From JAWWPG01 sp033850885 (lineage in GTDB: Bacteria > Actinomycetota > Actinomycetes > Propionibacteriales > Nocardioidaceae): a stretch of 64,000 nucleotides of DNA. The stretch is taken from positions 1-64,000 of the forward strand of contig JAWWPG010000027.1 of assembly GCA_033850885.1 (NCBI GenBank), given 5' to 3'. Position 1 is the first letter of the stretch, and each line of letters opens with the position of its first letter. The notes beneath the pieces are model-generated. The model ran no database searches. It worked only from the letters and a program-made list of their open reading frames with translations, and was not told the DNA's origin. The translations under genes were made by a program, and so were the position numbers. This document shows positions 8,733-17,838 of this stretch, in pieces.

Positions 8733-8763
8733 GGCGGGGTAGCCGAGATCCGGTTACCCCGCC
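8733..8763. terminator. Compact GC hairpin next to the pstS2 stop (second of two)
   Basis: Arms GGCGGGGTAGCCG (8733-8745) and CGGTTACCCCGCC (8751-8763) pair along all 13 positions if one G-T wobble is allowed. The loop is 5 nt. It sits 10 bp beyond the pstS2 stop and 12 bp after the first hairpin, so the two probably insulate the convergent genes. Confidence 0.6.
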
Positions 8764-8773
8764 GGAGTTGTCG

Positions 8774-9736
8774 TTACTGGATGATCGGGACACCGCACTG
8801 GCCGGCGGGCAGGCTTGTGAAGCCCTGCTGCTTGATGACGCTCGCCGCTTTGGTGCTGGTGCAGATCCACGACGAGCTGTCAAAGAACTGCCCCAGTGAG
8901 GACGTGTCAGCGGTGCGGATGACGTTATAGACATTCCGCGTCACCTGGAACGCGCCAGCGTTGGCGTTGTGAGCGTACGTGAGCTTCGCCCTCGTCGCCG
9001 CGTCCAGAATCTTGTACCGAGCGAACGAGAACGGTGCGATGGCGTTGGGCAGCCCGATGACGGCGTTCGGGTCGTGCTCCTGAACCTCGGTCACACTGCA
9101 GACCTTATTTGGCTGGTTGATGGCGTCCTGCATCTGCGTCTCGGTCTCCCCGATCGACGCTTCGAAGAACGTCCGGGTTCCCGATCCGGCCTGGGGGATC
9201 TTAGCTTGGATGTGGCCTGCCGGGCGACCGAACTGCTTCCAGTTCGTCTTGGCGCAGGTGTAGATGGAGAACAGGTCCTGCGCCGTCAGGTTGTGGCTGA
9301 CATTGCTGGTCGGGTTGGCGTACACGTAGCTGAGCTTGTCCTGGGCGTATGGGTAGAACGACGTGCCCTCGTCCCCGGTGGTGTTCGGACCACGTGACGA
9401 GCGCGCGAAAGACACATCCGTGTTGGCCTGAAGCTCGTCGATTCCGGCTGACGATCCGTCGGGGCGCGTGATCGCCGAGGTGCCCTTCCGGAGCACGATC
9501 GTCGCCGAGCCGGTGGCATCGAAAGACGCCATCCTGCGCGTCCCCCCTACCGTGGCCGTGTTGAAGGCTGAGGCGAGGTGGTTCATGACGAACTCTGTGG
9601 TGTCGGATCCGACCCCGACAATGTCGTTACTGTCGGGGACGAACTTGGGGTCTGAGTGCGCTGGCCCGGTCAGCACCATGGAGATGGCGAGTGCTCCGGC
9701 GGCTGCAGCTCCGGTGCGGCGATAGAGCTTGTGCAT
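8774..9736 (-). CDS. Secreted PstS-family substrate-binding protein
   Basis: 320 aa. The ATG at 9736 follows a strong AGGAGGAG ribosome site. A signal peptide (about 1-28, ending near GPAHS) leads into a PBP domain with GVGSDTTEFVMN, DATGS, DVSFARSSR and GSGTRTFFEAS, the binding-loop motifs of phosphate-type binding proteins. There is no membrane anchor or lipobox, so it is probably released or held by partners. It is only distantly related in sequence to the anchored PstS-like protein at 2490. It is convergent with the pst-type operon and divergent from pstB, which suggests shared control from the 9737-10039 interval. Confidence 0.8.
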   Translation of the reverse strand: MHKLYRRTGAAAAGALAISMVLTGPAHSDPKFVPDSNDIVGVGSDTTEFVMNHLASAFNTATVGGTRRMASFDATGSATIVLRKGTSAITRPDGSSAGIDELQANTDVSFARSSRGPNTTGDEGTSFYPYAQDKLSYVYANPTSNVSHNLTAQDLFSIYTCAKTNWKQFGRPAGHIQAKIPQAGSGTRTFFEASIGETETQMQDAINQPNKVCSVTEVQEHDPNAVIGLPNAIAPFSFARYKILDAATRAKLTYAHNANAGAFQVTRNVYNVIRTADTSSLGQFFDSSSWICTSTKAASVIKQQGFTSLPAGQCGVPIIQ

Positions 9737-9933
9737 CAATTCTCCTCCTTCGCCCGAACATCTCGGGCGAGACGATGTCACGCCGACAAGACGTACGACG
9801 CTGGTTCCCCGTCACTCTCGGTGCCTAAGGCATCCGCGGGACGACCCTTCGGCAAGGTCTGCATGATGTTTGGGTGTCGAGTTGGCGACGCGGTTCGTAA
9901 CCGAGCCCAACGCCGACACCTGGGAAAGCCATT

Positions 9934-9955
9934 GTTCGCCTGGCGTTCTCGATCT
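9934..9955 (+). promoter_or_regulatory. Possible PHO-box-like repeat between pstS2 and pstB
   Basis: Two GTTC words (GTTCGCC at 9934, GTTCTCG at 9945) are exactly 11 bp apart in the 303-bp divergent interval. They share the pitch and core of the repeats upstream of pstC. This is weak evidence taken alone. Confidence 0.25.
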
Positions 9956-10039
9956 CGTCACTTCCGAGGAGGGCTTTGGTCCAGGAGGCCTGCATACGAT
10001 GCGATGTCAGTTGACCGTATGGATCCGTGGGGAGGCTGC

Positions 10040-10882
10040 GTGACCATGTCTCTTCCGCGGCCGACCGGGGCTGTCGTCGCAGAGATGGAGCGGATGCTCA
10101 CTCCAAGAGGCTGCAGCATCGACGCTGTCGACATCTCTGCCTGGTTCGGCAGTCATCTCGTTCTCGAACGGGTCTCCCTCACGATGGCCGCCGGGGACGT
10201 GACCGCCCTGATCGGACCCAGCGGCTGCGGGAAGTCGACTTTCCTGCGCATCCTGAACCGCATGCACGAGCTCGTGCCCTCGGCCGCCATGGCCGGACGG
10301 GTCGAGCTCGACGGTGTCGACATCTACGACCCTGGGCAGCGGCTCACCGAGGCTCGCCGCCGCATCGGGATGGTCTTTCAGAAGCCGAACCCCTTCCCCG
10401 CCATGACGATCGCCGACAACGTGCTCGCTGGGCTCAAGCTCACGGGAACCCGCGTGGCGCGTGGCGACCGCTCGGACCTGGTCGAGATGTGCCTTACCAA
10501 GGCCGGACTGTGGCGTGAGGTAAAGAACCGCCTGCACCGCCCAGGCGGCGACCTATCCGGCGGTCAGCAGCAAAGGCTGTGTATCGCACGTTCGTTGGCG
10601 GTCCGCCCCGACGTGCTCCTGATGGATGAGCCCTGCTCCGCGCTCGATCCCACGTCTACCCGGAGGATCGAGGAGACGATCGGTGAACTCTCCGACGAGG
10701 TGACGATCGTCATCGTTACCCACAACATGCAACAAGCCGCCCGCGTCTCCGACTTCTGTGCCTTCTTCCTCGCCGAGGAGAACACGCCCGGGTGGATCGT
10801 CGAGTCCGGCCCGACCGAGCAGATCTTCGAGAACCCACGGGACCCCCGAACCTCCGACTACGTCAACGGCCGATTCGGCTGA
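10040..10882 (+). CDS. pstB: Phosphate ABC transporter ATP-binding protein PstB
   Basis: The ATPase of the phosphate importer. The start is GTG 10040 or ATG 10046, both preceded by GGAGG at 10031-10035. The frame is open much further upstream but that part does not look coding. Walker A GPSGCGKST, Q-loop FQKPNPFP, signature LSGGQQQRL, Walker B VLLMDEP and H-loop VTHNMQQA are all intact. FQKPNPFP and the NRMHELVP region are typical of PstB. It is physically separate from pstC and pstA, with pstS2 between them, unlike the usual pstSCAB order. No other pst ATPase is in the window, so it should serve the permeases at 372-2493. Confidence 0.92.
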   Translation: MTMSLPRPTGAVVAEMERMLTPRGCSIDAVDISAWFGSHLVLERVSLTMAAGDVTALIGPSGCGKSTFLRILNRMHELVPSAAMAGRVELDGVDIYDPGQRLTEARRRIGMVFQKPNPFPAMTIADNVLAGLKLTGTRVARGDRSDLVEMCLTKAGLWREVKNRLHRPGGDLSGGQQQRLCIARSLAVRPDVLLMDEPCSALDPTSTRRIEETIGELSDEVTIVIVTHNMQQAARVSDFCAFFLAEENTPGWIVESGPTEQIFENPRDPRTSDYVNGRFG

Positions 10883-11139
10883 CCGCCGAGACGTACTCCC
10901 TAGACCCGCGGCGAGGCCTTCGAGCGCTGTGTTGCTTAGGTCGGGTCGGGCGCGTCGAGGTTCTTCCGATCGGCTTCGGGCAAGGGAATAGTGGCATCGG
11001 GCCGTTGGCCGACCCCCACGACGCCTGGCCCACCTGGCACAACGGGTGCGCTGAGTCGAAAGCGCCTACACCACGGTCGCGGCGCCGGGCGTAGCACGAA
11101 TGTGCGTCGGCCGAAGCAGAAACGAAGGCCTTACGCGGG

Positions 11140-11352
11140 TTAGTGGGTGCGAAGGTTCTCGTTGACCTCTCGGACGACGAGGATGGGCAGATAGGTGCGT
11201 ACCTTGGCCGGTGTCAGCCGGTCGTAGGACGCGCGGACGAGGGAATGGATGACGTCTCGGTCCACGTCCGGGTTGTGCCTTCGGAGCTCGGTCTCGGACG
11301 ATGTGACGATGTCCGAAGCAACCGCTTCTGCCTGGAGTACCTGCGATGCCAT
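11140..11352 (-). CDS. Small three-helix-bundle-type protein
   Basis: 70 aa from ATG 11352 (a TTG seven codons earlier is possible). The protein is all-helical. Its C-terminal stretch VIHSLVRASYDRLTPAKVRTY..LPILVVREVNENLR resembles the short three-helix-bundle dimerisation domain proteins common in actinobacteria. These small proteins often occur alone and their role is unknown. No operon partner is evident. A hairpin at 11434-11451 separates it from the gene upstream on the same strand. Confidence 0.6.
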   Translation of the reverse strand: MASQVLQAEAVASDIVTSSETELRRHNPDVDRDVIHSLVRASYDRLTPAKVRTYLPILVVREVNENLRTH

Positions 11353-11433
11353 GGACCGAGCGTCGCACGCCAAGATGAACGTTGGGGTTCGCCGCTATCC
11401 GCCGTACCCAGTGTTGGTGGCGTGACAAGGGTC

Positions 11434-11451
11434 TGCGCCCCGCAAGGGGCG
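11434..11451 (-). terminator. GC hairpin after the 11461-11706 gene
   Basis: Arms GCGCCCC and GGGGCGC enclose a 4-nt loop, perfectly paired. It begins 10 bp after the stop of the minus-strand gene ending at 11461. There is no T-tract, so it is a terminator by position and shape only. Confidence 0.5.
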
Positions 11452-11460
11452 CGTGTGTTG

Positions 11461-11706
11461 TCATCCCTCCGCGTCACCCACGCGGACCGGACCCCAGACT
11501 CGCCATGACTGCGTGATGACCACACGACCGTTGATCCTCACGACATCCTCGTCGATCAGTTCGGTAGCCGGGGCATCCAATGGAGCGAGTCTCTTCTCGT
11601 GAATCTCGTCAAACCAGGAGGCGACCGCCTCAGACCTGACCCGCTGAACCTCGAGCTCGTCTGCATCGACGGGCACGGGACGGGCCTTCGCATACGAACC
11701 GATCAC
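11461..11706 (-). CDS. Small hypothetical protein
   Basis: 81 aa from the GTG at 11706; the frame is open further upstream but is not convincing there. The protein has an amphipathic helix (DELEVQRVRSEAVASWFDEI) followed by a strand-rich tail (DEDVVRINGRVVITQSWRVWG). I do not recognise it. It lies 160 bp downstream of the sulfotransferase on the same strand and may be co-transcribed with it. Confidence 0.45.
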   Translation of the reverse strand: MIGSYAKARPVPVDADELEVQRVRSEAVASWFDEIHEKRLAPLDAPATELIDEDVVRINGRVVITQSWRVWGPVRVGDAEG

Positions 11707-11866
11707 CCACTCATCATGCCCGCGACGTCGACGGCACCGCAATCGGGTCCGAAGTCTAAGGCAGCCCGGCTTCCAGAGAGCCGTCCGCCGGGGCCACGGC
11801 GGTCCCGGGGGCCGGGGCGGCGATCGGGACTCGTCTTGGTGCGGGCCAACGCCACCGGCCGCCGCT

Positions 11867-12718
11867 TTACTGCCAGGTGGCACCCCAGCCGACCATGGCG
11901 GAGAGTCGCGCGCTGTCGGCGACAAAGAACTCTCGTAAGCGGTCCTCGGTATCGAGAGCGATTCGCTCGCCGTTGGTGAGGACGTTCGACCTGGTGAACT
12001 CATCCACGGTAAAGGGCTCCAGGCCAAGGTAGTCCAGCAGCTCGCCATACCCTTTGCTCGGGTTCTCATTGAGATCTTCGCTCTTCACGACCTTCAACCT
12101 GCCTGGAGGGACATGTGCTCTCCATCGTTCGAGCTGAGAGGCATACAAGCCCCGGCTGGCGTAGGAGAAGTGTGAGTGCAGGTGTCGCCCAGCCCGGGTA
12201 TGGAGGCCCTTATTGAACGCGGCCTCAAGTCGCAATGGTTCGGCTTCCAGGGCGTCCTCGAACGTGAGAGTCTCAACGCCCAGGTTCCGCGAGTGCAAAT
12301 AGTGCGAATAAGCCCTGGCGACGGGATCCCGTAGAAGAACGACGAGCTTCGCGATCGGAAGCATGGAACTCACCAGCGGGGGCACGTCGGGATGAAAGAA
12401 ATAGTAGGGACTTGCCTCGAAGGTCTGCTGCCCATGCTGCAGGCGCGGAAAGTGACTGCGGTACCAGCGTTCGCCTAGGCCGTGAAACATCGTGAAGAAC
12501 TGGACTTCCTTGGTGATCGGCTCCACGACCTGAGGGTGTTTGCGGAGGTTCTGAAAGAGCGAGGTCGTACCACATCGCTGTGCGCCGATTATCAGGAAAT
12601 CGGGTAGTGGACGCTCAGATGCGCCCAACCATCTGGCAGACGCACGCGCCGACCGGACTGCGTCTCGGGTGACGTTGAGCATCAGCTCGTTGCGCAGAAT
12701 GGTATCGGGTCTCACCAT
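11867..12718 (-). CDS. Sulfotransferase family protein
   Basis: 283 aa. The ATG at 12718 has a GGGAG site upstream. It belongs to the PAPS-dependent sulfotransferases of the heparan-sulfate N-sulfotransferase-like group. The 5'-phosphosulfate-binding loop IGAQRCGTTSLF lies at about residues 44-55. The 3'-phosphate-binding motif VVLLRDPVARAYSHY follows in mid-protein. KEVQFF and FEASPYYF fit the family fold. The substrate is unknown; in actinobacteria such enzymes modify glycolipids or polysaccharides of the envelope. The interval upstream has no gene. Confidence 0.85.
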   Translation of the reverse strand: MVRPDTILRNELMLNVTRDAVRSARASARWLGASERPLPDFLIIGAQRCGTTSLFQNLRKHPQVVEPITKEVQFFTMFHGLGERWYRSHFPRLQHGQQTFEASPYYFFHPDVPPLVSSMLPIAKLVVLLRDPVARAYSHYLHSRNLGVETLTFEDALEAEPLRLEAAFNKGLHTRAGRHLHSHFSYASRGLYASQLERWRAHVPPGRLKVVKSEDLNENPSKGYGELLDYLGLEPFTVDEFTRSNVLTNGERIALDTEDRLREFFVADSARLSAMVGWGATWQ

Positions 12719-13330
12719 GCCAAACTCCCACCCCAAGGGATGCCCCTATGACGCGTGCAGCGTCGGCGGCTGGACGTCGTGACACGAGAACCGAGCGCTA
12801 CAGTCCCGACGCGAGTCACAGCACGCAGCCATGAAAGACAATCCAGGGACACACGGTAGGCATGGCGCGAGCCTGCTCCCTGCAAGTAAACCCTCGGCGA
12901 CCGCAGGAAGCCCCGGGGGAAGTCCAAAGATGAACATCCAACGGTGGGTCAGGACGATGGCACCGGTTCCCCCGCCCCCCGCCCTCCCAACAGGGCCCGA
13001 GCTCGTGGCGGTGCCCGCACACGGTCGGGTTCCGCGACGGCATCGAGGCCGGGGCGGAGGTCTGGCGCTGGGCGGCACGATCGGCAGCCCACCGGCCGTG
13101 TTGCCGGATCCGACCACCGGCCGGATGTAGAACTGGCAGGCCCGCCTTGGTGGCCCGCTGGCTGGAACTCGACCGAGTGCTGGTGACGGTCACGGCGACC
13201 TGGGGCGGACCCTTGGCCGAGCGATCGACGGATAGCTACCGAGTTCGCGCAGCGGCACGAGCGTGGCCAGCAGACCCACAAACGGTCGCCATACCGATGA
13301 GTTATGGTCCTGAGCAAAGTCGGTTGAGGT
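12719..13330. other. Intergenic region with no supported gene (612 bp)
   Basis: Open frames on both strands are Arg/Pro-rich, lack ribosome sites and look like GC-driven chance frames. I see no RNA gene. It presumably holds the promoters of the divergent sulfotransferase and PNPOx-fold genes. A decayed gene cannot be excluded. Confidence 0.4.
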
Positions 13331-13852
13331 ATGACTACCGGAAAGATCGACCCGAGGTACGGCGACGCATCGGCCACCGCACCACCATGGGATGACATCG
13401 AGCGAATCCTCACCGACGCGCAGCTCTACTGGATCGTCACTGTCCGTGCGGACGGACGTCCGCACGCTGTGCCACTCGTCGGTGTCTGGTACGACGGCGC
13501 GTTCGCCTTCTGTACAGGCCAGGAGGAGCAGAAGCAGCGCAACCTCGACTCCGACCCGCGGCTGGCGGTGACCACCGGCAGCACGGGTGCGAACGGCTGG
13601 GACAGCGGTAAGGACGTCGTCGTCGAGGGCACGGCGATTCGGGTGACCGACGCCGCGGCGCTCCAGGCGCTGGCCGACGCGTGGTTCGCCAAGTATGGCG
13701 AGGACTGGAAGTTCGAAGTCCGCGGCGAGGAATTCGTCGAGCTCAGCGACTCCGGCGGCAGCTCCACAGGCGGCGCGCGGGTATACCGGGTCGCGGCCGA
13801 CAAGGTTATCGCGTTCGGTGACGCGCACGGCCAGACGACGTACCGCTTCTGA
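13331..13852 (+). CDS. Pyridoxamine 5'-phosphate oxidase-fold protein
   Basis: 173 aa, a split-barrel flavin/F420-binding fold. Motifs: IVTVRADGRPHAVPLVGVW for the first strands, AFCTGQEEQKQRNL for the cofactor phosphate region, and DPRLAVTTGS and VVEGTAIRV later in the barrel. Actinobacterial relatives bind F420 or FMN and reduce or oxidise small molecules, or only store cofactor. It is a single-gene unit. It is probably not the vitamin B6 enzyme itself, which is longer. Confidence 0.8.
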   Translation: MTTGKIDPRYGDASATAPPWDDIERILTDAQLYWIVTVRADGRPHAVPLVGVWYDGAFAFCTGQEEQKQRNLDSDPRLAVTTGSTGANGWDSGKDVVVEGTAIRVTDAAALQALADAWFAKYGEDWKFEVRGEEFVELSDSGGSSTGGARVYRVAADKVIAFGDAHGQTTYRF

Positions 13853-14016
13853 CCCTCAGTCACGACGATTTGGATGCCTGGCCCGGCGCGATGTCGGTCG
13901 GCCAGGGCGAAGGGGCGCGAGGTGCGGCCGGGCAGGGCCCTCGGGGGGCTTCTGCGTCTTGTGGCGGTTGAACATGCGGCCGCGTCGGGGACGGATACGT
14001 GAGGGATCGGTGACGG

Positions 14017-15090
14017 TCAGGACAGCCGGTAGAAGCGCCAGAACCCGAAGCCTTCGATTGGGAGGACCTCGAACGCGCCGAAGCCGGCCGCCTCGCCGTA
14101 CCCCTGCAACGTCGACGGGCGCATCACCGTTCCGGTCCCCACGCTCGGGGGAGATGAAAGCCCGTCCGGCAGGCAGACGAACAGGCTGAACCCGTACATG
14201 ATCCGCTCCAGCTCGTCGCCGTTCGGGGCGAAGGTGTCGGCCACGGCCTCGTCCATCACCACCAGTGAGCCGCCGGGTACGAGCGTCCGACGGACCGCGC
14301 TGAGAACCTCGACGGGTCGTGGCATGTCGTGCACGCATTCGAAGGCGAAGGCCACGTCAACCGTCCCCTCGGGCAGGGAAGCCGCGTCCTGGCACAGGAA
14401 GCGGACCCGCTCGCTCACACCTGCGTCGCGGGCGTTCGCCACGGCCAGGTCGACCGAGGGCTGGTCGATGTCGACGCCGAGCACGGTGGCCGAGGGGTAC
14501 GCGATGGCCAGGGCGATGCTCGACCAGCCTCCGCCGCAGCCCACATCGAGCACCCGGCAATCTGGGGCGGCAAGGGCGTCATGGATCACGGGCACACCGG
14601 CAAGTGCCAGGCCGAGCCGATTCTCGTACCATGGACGATTCGCGGCAGCCTGGGCCTCCCGCGCGTCATCGCCGAAGTCGTCCCAACTGACCCCGTCTCC
14701 CTTCCGGTAGACCTCGAGAAGCTGGGGAAGCACCGCTCCGACCGTCCCGAACATCCTGCCGAGGGGCGCCAGGTAGGCCAGGCTCGTCTCGTCGGTCATC
14801 ACCTCAGCGGTACTGGCCGGGATCGCGAAGCGACGCTCGTCGGGGGCGCCGTCGGACTCGACCTCCAGCAGTCCGGCCACCGCCTGCTGCTCGAGCCATT
14901 CGCGGGCGTAGCGCACCTGGGTGTCGGTGCGCCGAGCGAGACCGACCGGGCTGGCCGGACCGTCGTCGGCCAGAGAGCGGTACCAACCCAGACGGTCTCC
15001 GAGATAGACCGAAAGGATCTCGACCGTGCCGAGGAGCGAGCCGAACAGGCGTTCCGCCACCTCGTCCGCCGTCTGCTGGGATGCGTTCAT
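14017..15090 (-). CDS. SAM-dependent methyltransferase with N-terminal winged helix
   Basis: 357 aa from ATG 15090 (a start seven codons earlier is also open). The N-terminal 110 or so residues form a winged-helix dimerisation domain (LARRTDTQVRYAREWLEQQA). The C-terminal Rossmann domain has motif I VLDVGCGGGWSS, motif II VLGVDID and post-II motif FAFECVHDM. The plan matches the Rv2258c-like and O-methyltransferase-related families. The substrate is unknown. It is on the same strand as the Nudix gene 93 bp away. Confidence 0.8.
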   Translation of the reverse strand: MNASQQTADEVAERLFGSLLGTVEILSVYLGDRLGWYRSLADDGPASPVGLARRTDTQVRYAREWLEQQAVAGLLEVESDGAPDERRFAIPASTAEVMTDETSLAYLAPLGRMFGTVGAVLPQLLEVYRKGDGVSWDDFGDDAREAQAAANRPWYENRLGLALAGVPVIHDALAAPDCRVLDVGCGGGWSSIALAIAYPSATVLGVDIDQPSVDLAVANARDAGVSERVRFLCQDAASLPEGTVDVAFAFECVHDMPRPVEVLSAVRRTLVPGGSLVVMDEAVADTFAPNGDELERIMYGFSLFVCLPDGLSSPPSVGTGTVMRPSTLQGYGEAAGFGAFEVLPIEGFGFWRFYRLS

Positions 15091-15183
15091 GCGTCCACTA
15101 TGGCGCTGCACGCGGCGTCGCGGAAGCCCCTCGGAGCTGACGGTGCGACGACGGATCAGCCGAGGAGAGTGCCATCCCGATCG

Positions 15184-15714
15184 CTACGCGTGCAGGGTCA
15201 ACAGCAGGTAGGCGGCCGCGGAAGGGGCGTCGGTGATGAATCCGTCCCTGAACATCCGCTCCACGTCGCGTCGCGGGAACCAGCGTTGGCGCATGTCCTG
15301 CTCGCTGTTCTCACGGTTCGGCTGGCCGGGTACGAGGTCTGTGGCAAGGAAGACGTGGAAGCCTTCGCCAGTCGTGCCGTTCGCGCAGTGGAGAAAGCCG
15401 AGCTTCCTCAGGTTGCCCGCCGTGAAGCCAGTCTCCTCGGCCAGCTCCGCTGCGGCCATCTCCTCCGGGCTCCCCGTCAGGCCGGGTGGGAAGGAGCCGG
15501 ATGGGAACTCCCAGGACCGGGACCTGGTGGGGTACCGGTACTGCTCCACAAGGTGGAACCCATCCACATCCGACGGGATGATGAGCGCGAAATCCGGCCT
15601 GTCGACGACTGAGTAGAGGCCACGGGTCCCGTTGGCGTACTCGATCTGATCTTCTCGCAGCGACAGCCATGGGTTCTGGTACATGAGCTTGGACGTCAGG
15701 GTCTTGATGCTCAC
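15184..15714 (-). CDS. Nudix hydrolase
   Basis: 176 aa from the GTG at 15714. It resembles ADP-ribose pyrophosphatase-type Nudix proteins: DGFHLVEQYRYP, then WEFPSG, then the Nudix helix MAAAELAEETGF. The metal-binding Glu residues of the EExG part are present. The Arg of the REUxEE motif is Ala, and the upstream Glu of the GX5E part is not in its usual place. Activity may be altered or specialised. It would hydrolyse nucleoside diphosphate-linked compounds. Confidence 0.75.
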   Translation of the reverse strand: MSIKTLTSKLMYQNPWLSLREDQIEYANGTRGLYSVVDRPDFALIIPSDVDGFHLVEQYRYPTRSRSWEFPSGSFPPGLTGSPEEMAAAELAEETGFTAGNLRKLGFLHCANGTTGEGFHVFLATDLVPGQPNRENSEQDMRQRWFPRRDVERMFRDGFITDAPSAAAYLLLTLHA

Positions 15715-16030
15715 GCCCGCCAGTCTTGCACGTGTTCGAATTGGGCCTGAACGGCGCTGTCCTGTGCCTCTGCAGGGCTCACCCATGGTCAGCTCTGGGT
15801 GGTCACCCACCAGGTCCACCAGATCTCGTTTCGCAACATCCCGCCGCACCGTGACCCGGGCGAGCGCGTCGACAAGGTGTCCGGCATCGGTCGCAAGCCC
15901 CGATGCCCTACCCGCCCCGTTGACGCGGAGAGGCGTCGACCAGCGGACAGCTCCGCGAGGTCCAACCATCGAATGTTTGAATCGTCCTGGCAGCGCGGGC
16001 CTCTCGGCTGCCTATTGCGGGAGGTGGTGC

Positions 16031-16987
16031 ATGGCGGAGGCGGCGGTTGCTGTTCGTGGTATCCGGGCTACCCGCAATCCGGTCATGGTTGGCGCGGCTC
16101 TGGCGGCCGTGTACCTGCTCTGGGGATCCGTGTATGTCGCGGTTCGCGTCGTCGTTGAGAACGCACCGCCCCTGCTCTCTGTCGGACCGCGGTACGTCGT
16201 CGCGGGACTTGCCCTTGCCCTGATCGCCGGCGCCCGACGGGGGATGCGGGTATTCCGCATGTCATGGACAGCTCTCCTGGGATGCTGCCTGCTGGCCCTG
16301 CTGCTTCCCATCCTGACCAACGGGACCGTCGTCGTGGCCGTCAGCCATGGGGTCGGCGCGGGCCCAGCCGCCCTGCTCAGCGCCTTGGCACCAGTCAGCA
16401 TCGCGGTCCTGCGCCTCGCCGCCGGAGACCGCCCACGGCCGTCCACGACAATCGGCGTGCTGGTTGGCTTCGTTGGGCTGGCGGTTCTCCTGCTGGGAGG
16501 CCGAGCGGGCACAGGGTTTCCTCTGGGGCCGTCCCTTCTCGTCGTGCTCGCTGCCAATTCTTGGGCGCTGGGCTCGTTCCTGCAGCCCCGGCTCCAGCTC
16601 CCGGCCGACACTTTCGTGACGGCTGCGTGCGAGATGGTGATCGGCGGTCTGGTCATGACGATCGGAGGTCTGGTCACCGGCGAACGGCTGTCGCAGCACT
16701 GGCCCGCGAAGACATGGCTCGTAATGGGCTATCTCACGATAAGCACGATGGTCGCGTTCACGTCCTACGTTTGGCTGCTCGCCAACGCGCACATCTCGCT
16801 CGTGGCGACACATGCCTACGTCAATCCCCTCGTTGCCGTGCTGCTGGCCTGGATCCTGTTGTCCGAGCCGCTGTCCTGGCCGATCGTCACGGGAGGCGCT
16901 GTGGTTCTTCTCGCCGTCATCCTGGTGGTGAGGGGCGAGCGTGCGGGGGGAGGCCCCCCGCGAAAGGTGCCGCCACCCACCGGATGA
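16031..16987 (+). CDS. EamA/DMT-family transporter
   Basis: 318 aa with ten predicted membrane helices in two repeated EamA halves. The first half begins AALAAVYLLWGSVYVAVRV and the second LLVVLAANSWALGSFLQP. The ATG at 16031 follows GGGAGG at 16019-16024. The frame is open upstream but not coding. Family members export amino acids or metabolites, and the substrate here cannot be told. The 316 bp upstream (15715-16030) hold no other supported gene, only the divergent promoter region with the Nudix gene. Confidence 0.87.
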   Translation: MAEAAVAVRGIRATRNPVMVGAALAAVYLLWGSVYVAVRVVVENAPPLLSVGPRYVVAGLALALIAGARRGMRVFRMSWTALLGCCLLALLLPILTNGTVVVAVSHGVGAGPAALLSALAPVSIAVLRLAAGDRPRPSTTIGVLVGFVGLAVLLLGGRAGTGFPLGPSLLVVLAANSWALGSFLQPRLQLPADTFVTAACEMVIGGLVMTIGGLVTGERLSQHWPAKTWLVMGYLTISTMVAFTSYVWLLANAHISLVATHAYVNPLVAVLLAWILLSEPLSWPIVTGGAVVLLAVILVVRGERAGGGPPRKVPPPTG

Positions 16988-17064
16988 CCTGAGCATTCAT
17001 CGTCAGGCACCTGGAGCTGGCGCCCCATCCAACCGATCTCGAGCGGGTTCCCTCGACGAAGCGC

Positions 17065-17838
17065 TCACGCGTCACGAAGCCTTAGCAGCAGTCCGCCGAT
17101 GAGGAGTGACGCGAGCGCCCAGGCGGTGAGGACGCCGAGTCCGGGCCAGGGAGCGATGGGTTGGGAGCGCAGGTTGGTGGTGGCTTGGATGGCTAGCCCG
17201 GCGGGCATGGGGGCGATCTGTTCAAGGTGTCTCCGTAGCGGGTTGGTGAGGGCTTCGGCGAGGACTGGGGCCAGATAGAGCAGGCCGAGGATGGCTCCGA
17301 TGGAGACTGCAGTGTCCCGGATGGCAGTGGCGACGCCGAGGCTGAGCAAGGCGATGAGGATGAGGTAGGCGACGCTGCCGGCAGCGGCGCGCAGCGTGGG
17401 TCCGTGGCTGATCGACACGAGCTGGTACCCGTGGGCGGGGTTCAGCCCGTCGGTCGGGAGCATGATGCGCCCGACGACGAGGCAACCGGCCACGCCGAGG
17501 ACTCCGGCGACCAGCGTCAGCCCCGCCAGGTTCGCGGCTTTGGCAGCGAGGAGGACGAGTCGGCGCGGTGTGGCGGACAGCGTGGCGCGGATCATGCCGG
17601 TGCTGTATTCCTCCGAGACCGCCAGCACCGCGAGAACGACGATGACCGCCTGGCCGAGGTAGATGCCGGTCAGGCTGAGCCTGGTCGGGTCCTGGCCACC
17701 GCCGCCGGCCGTGAGGTGGGTCGCGGCGGCCATTGCGACGCTCACTGCCAAGGTCAGGGCAACCGTCGCGATGAGTAGCCACCAGGTGGTGGTCAGTGTG
17801 CGCAGCTTGGTCCACTCGGCATGCAGAGCGTCGGTCAT
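17065..17838 (-). CDS. ABC-2 type transporter permease
   Basis: 257 aa, six membrane helices. The ATG at 17838 has GGAGGG just upstream. The N-terminus ALHAEWTKLRTLTTTWWLL is typical of actinobacterial ABC-2 permeases of the bacitracin/lantibiotic-exporter kind. The EEYSTGMIRATLSATPRR loop follows. It overlaps the upstream permease by 4 bp and is last in a three-gene exporter unit. Confidence 0.85.
   Translation of the reverse strand: MTDALHAEWTKLRTLTTTWWLLIATVALTLAVSVAMAAATHLTAGGGGQDPTRLSLTGIYLGQAVIVVLAVLAVSEEYSTGMIRATLSATPRRLVLLAAKAANLAGLTLVAGVLGVAGCLVVGRIMLPTDGLNPAHGYQLVSISHGPTLRAAAGSVAYLILIALLSLGVATAIRDTAVSIGAILGLLYLAPVLAEALTNPLRRHLEQIAPMPAGLAIQATTNLRSQPIAPWPGLGVLTAWALASLLIGGLLLRLRDA

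Noticed and set aside
10792..11094. Plus-strand open frame after pstB
   Set aside because: It overlaps pstB in another frame, is rich in Arg and Pro, and has no ribosome site or domain.
12746..13193. Overlapping open frames on both strands in the sulfotransferase/PNPOx interval
   Set aside because: Three or more frames are open at once because of high GC. None has a start signal or domain, so I treat the interval as noncoding.
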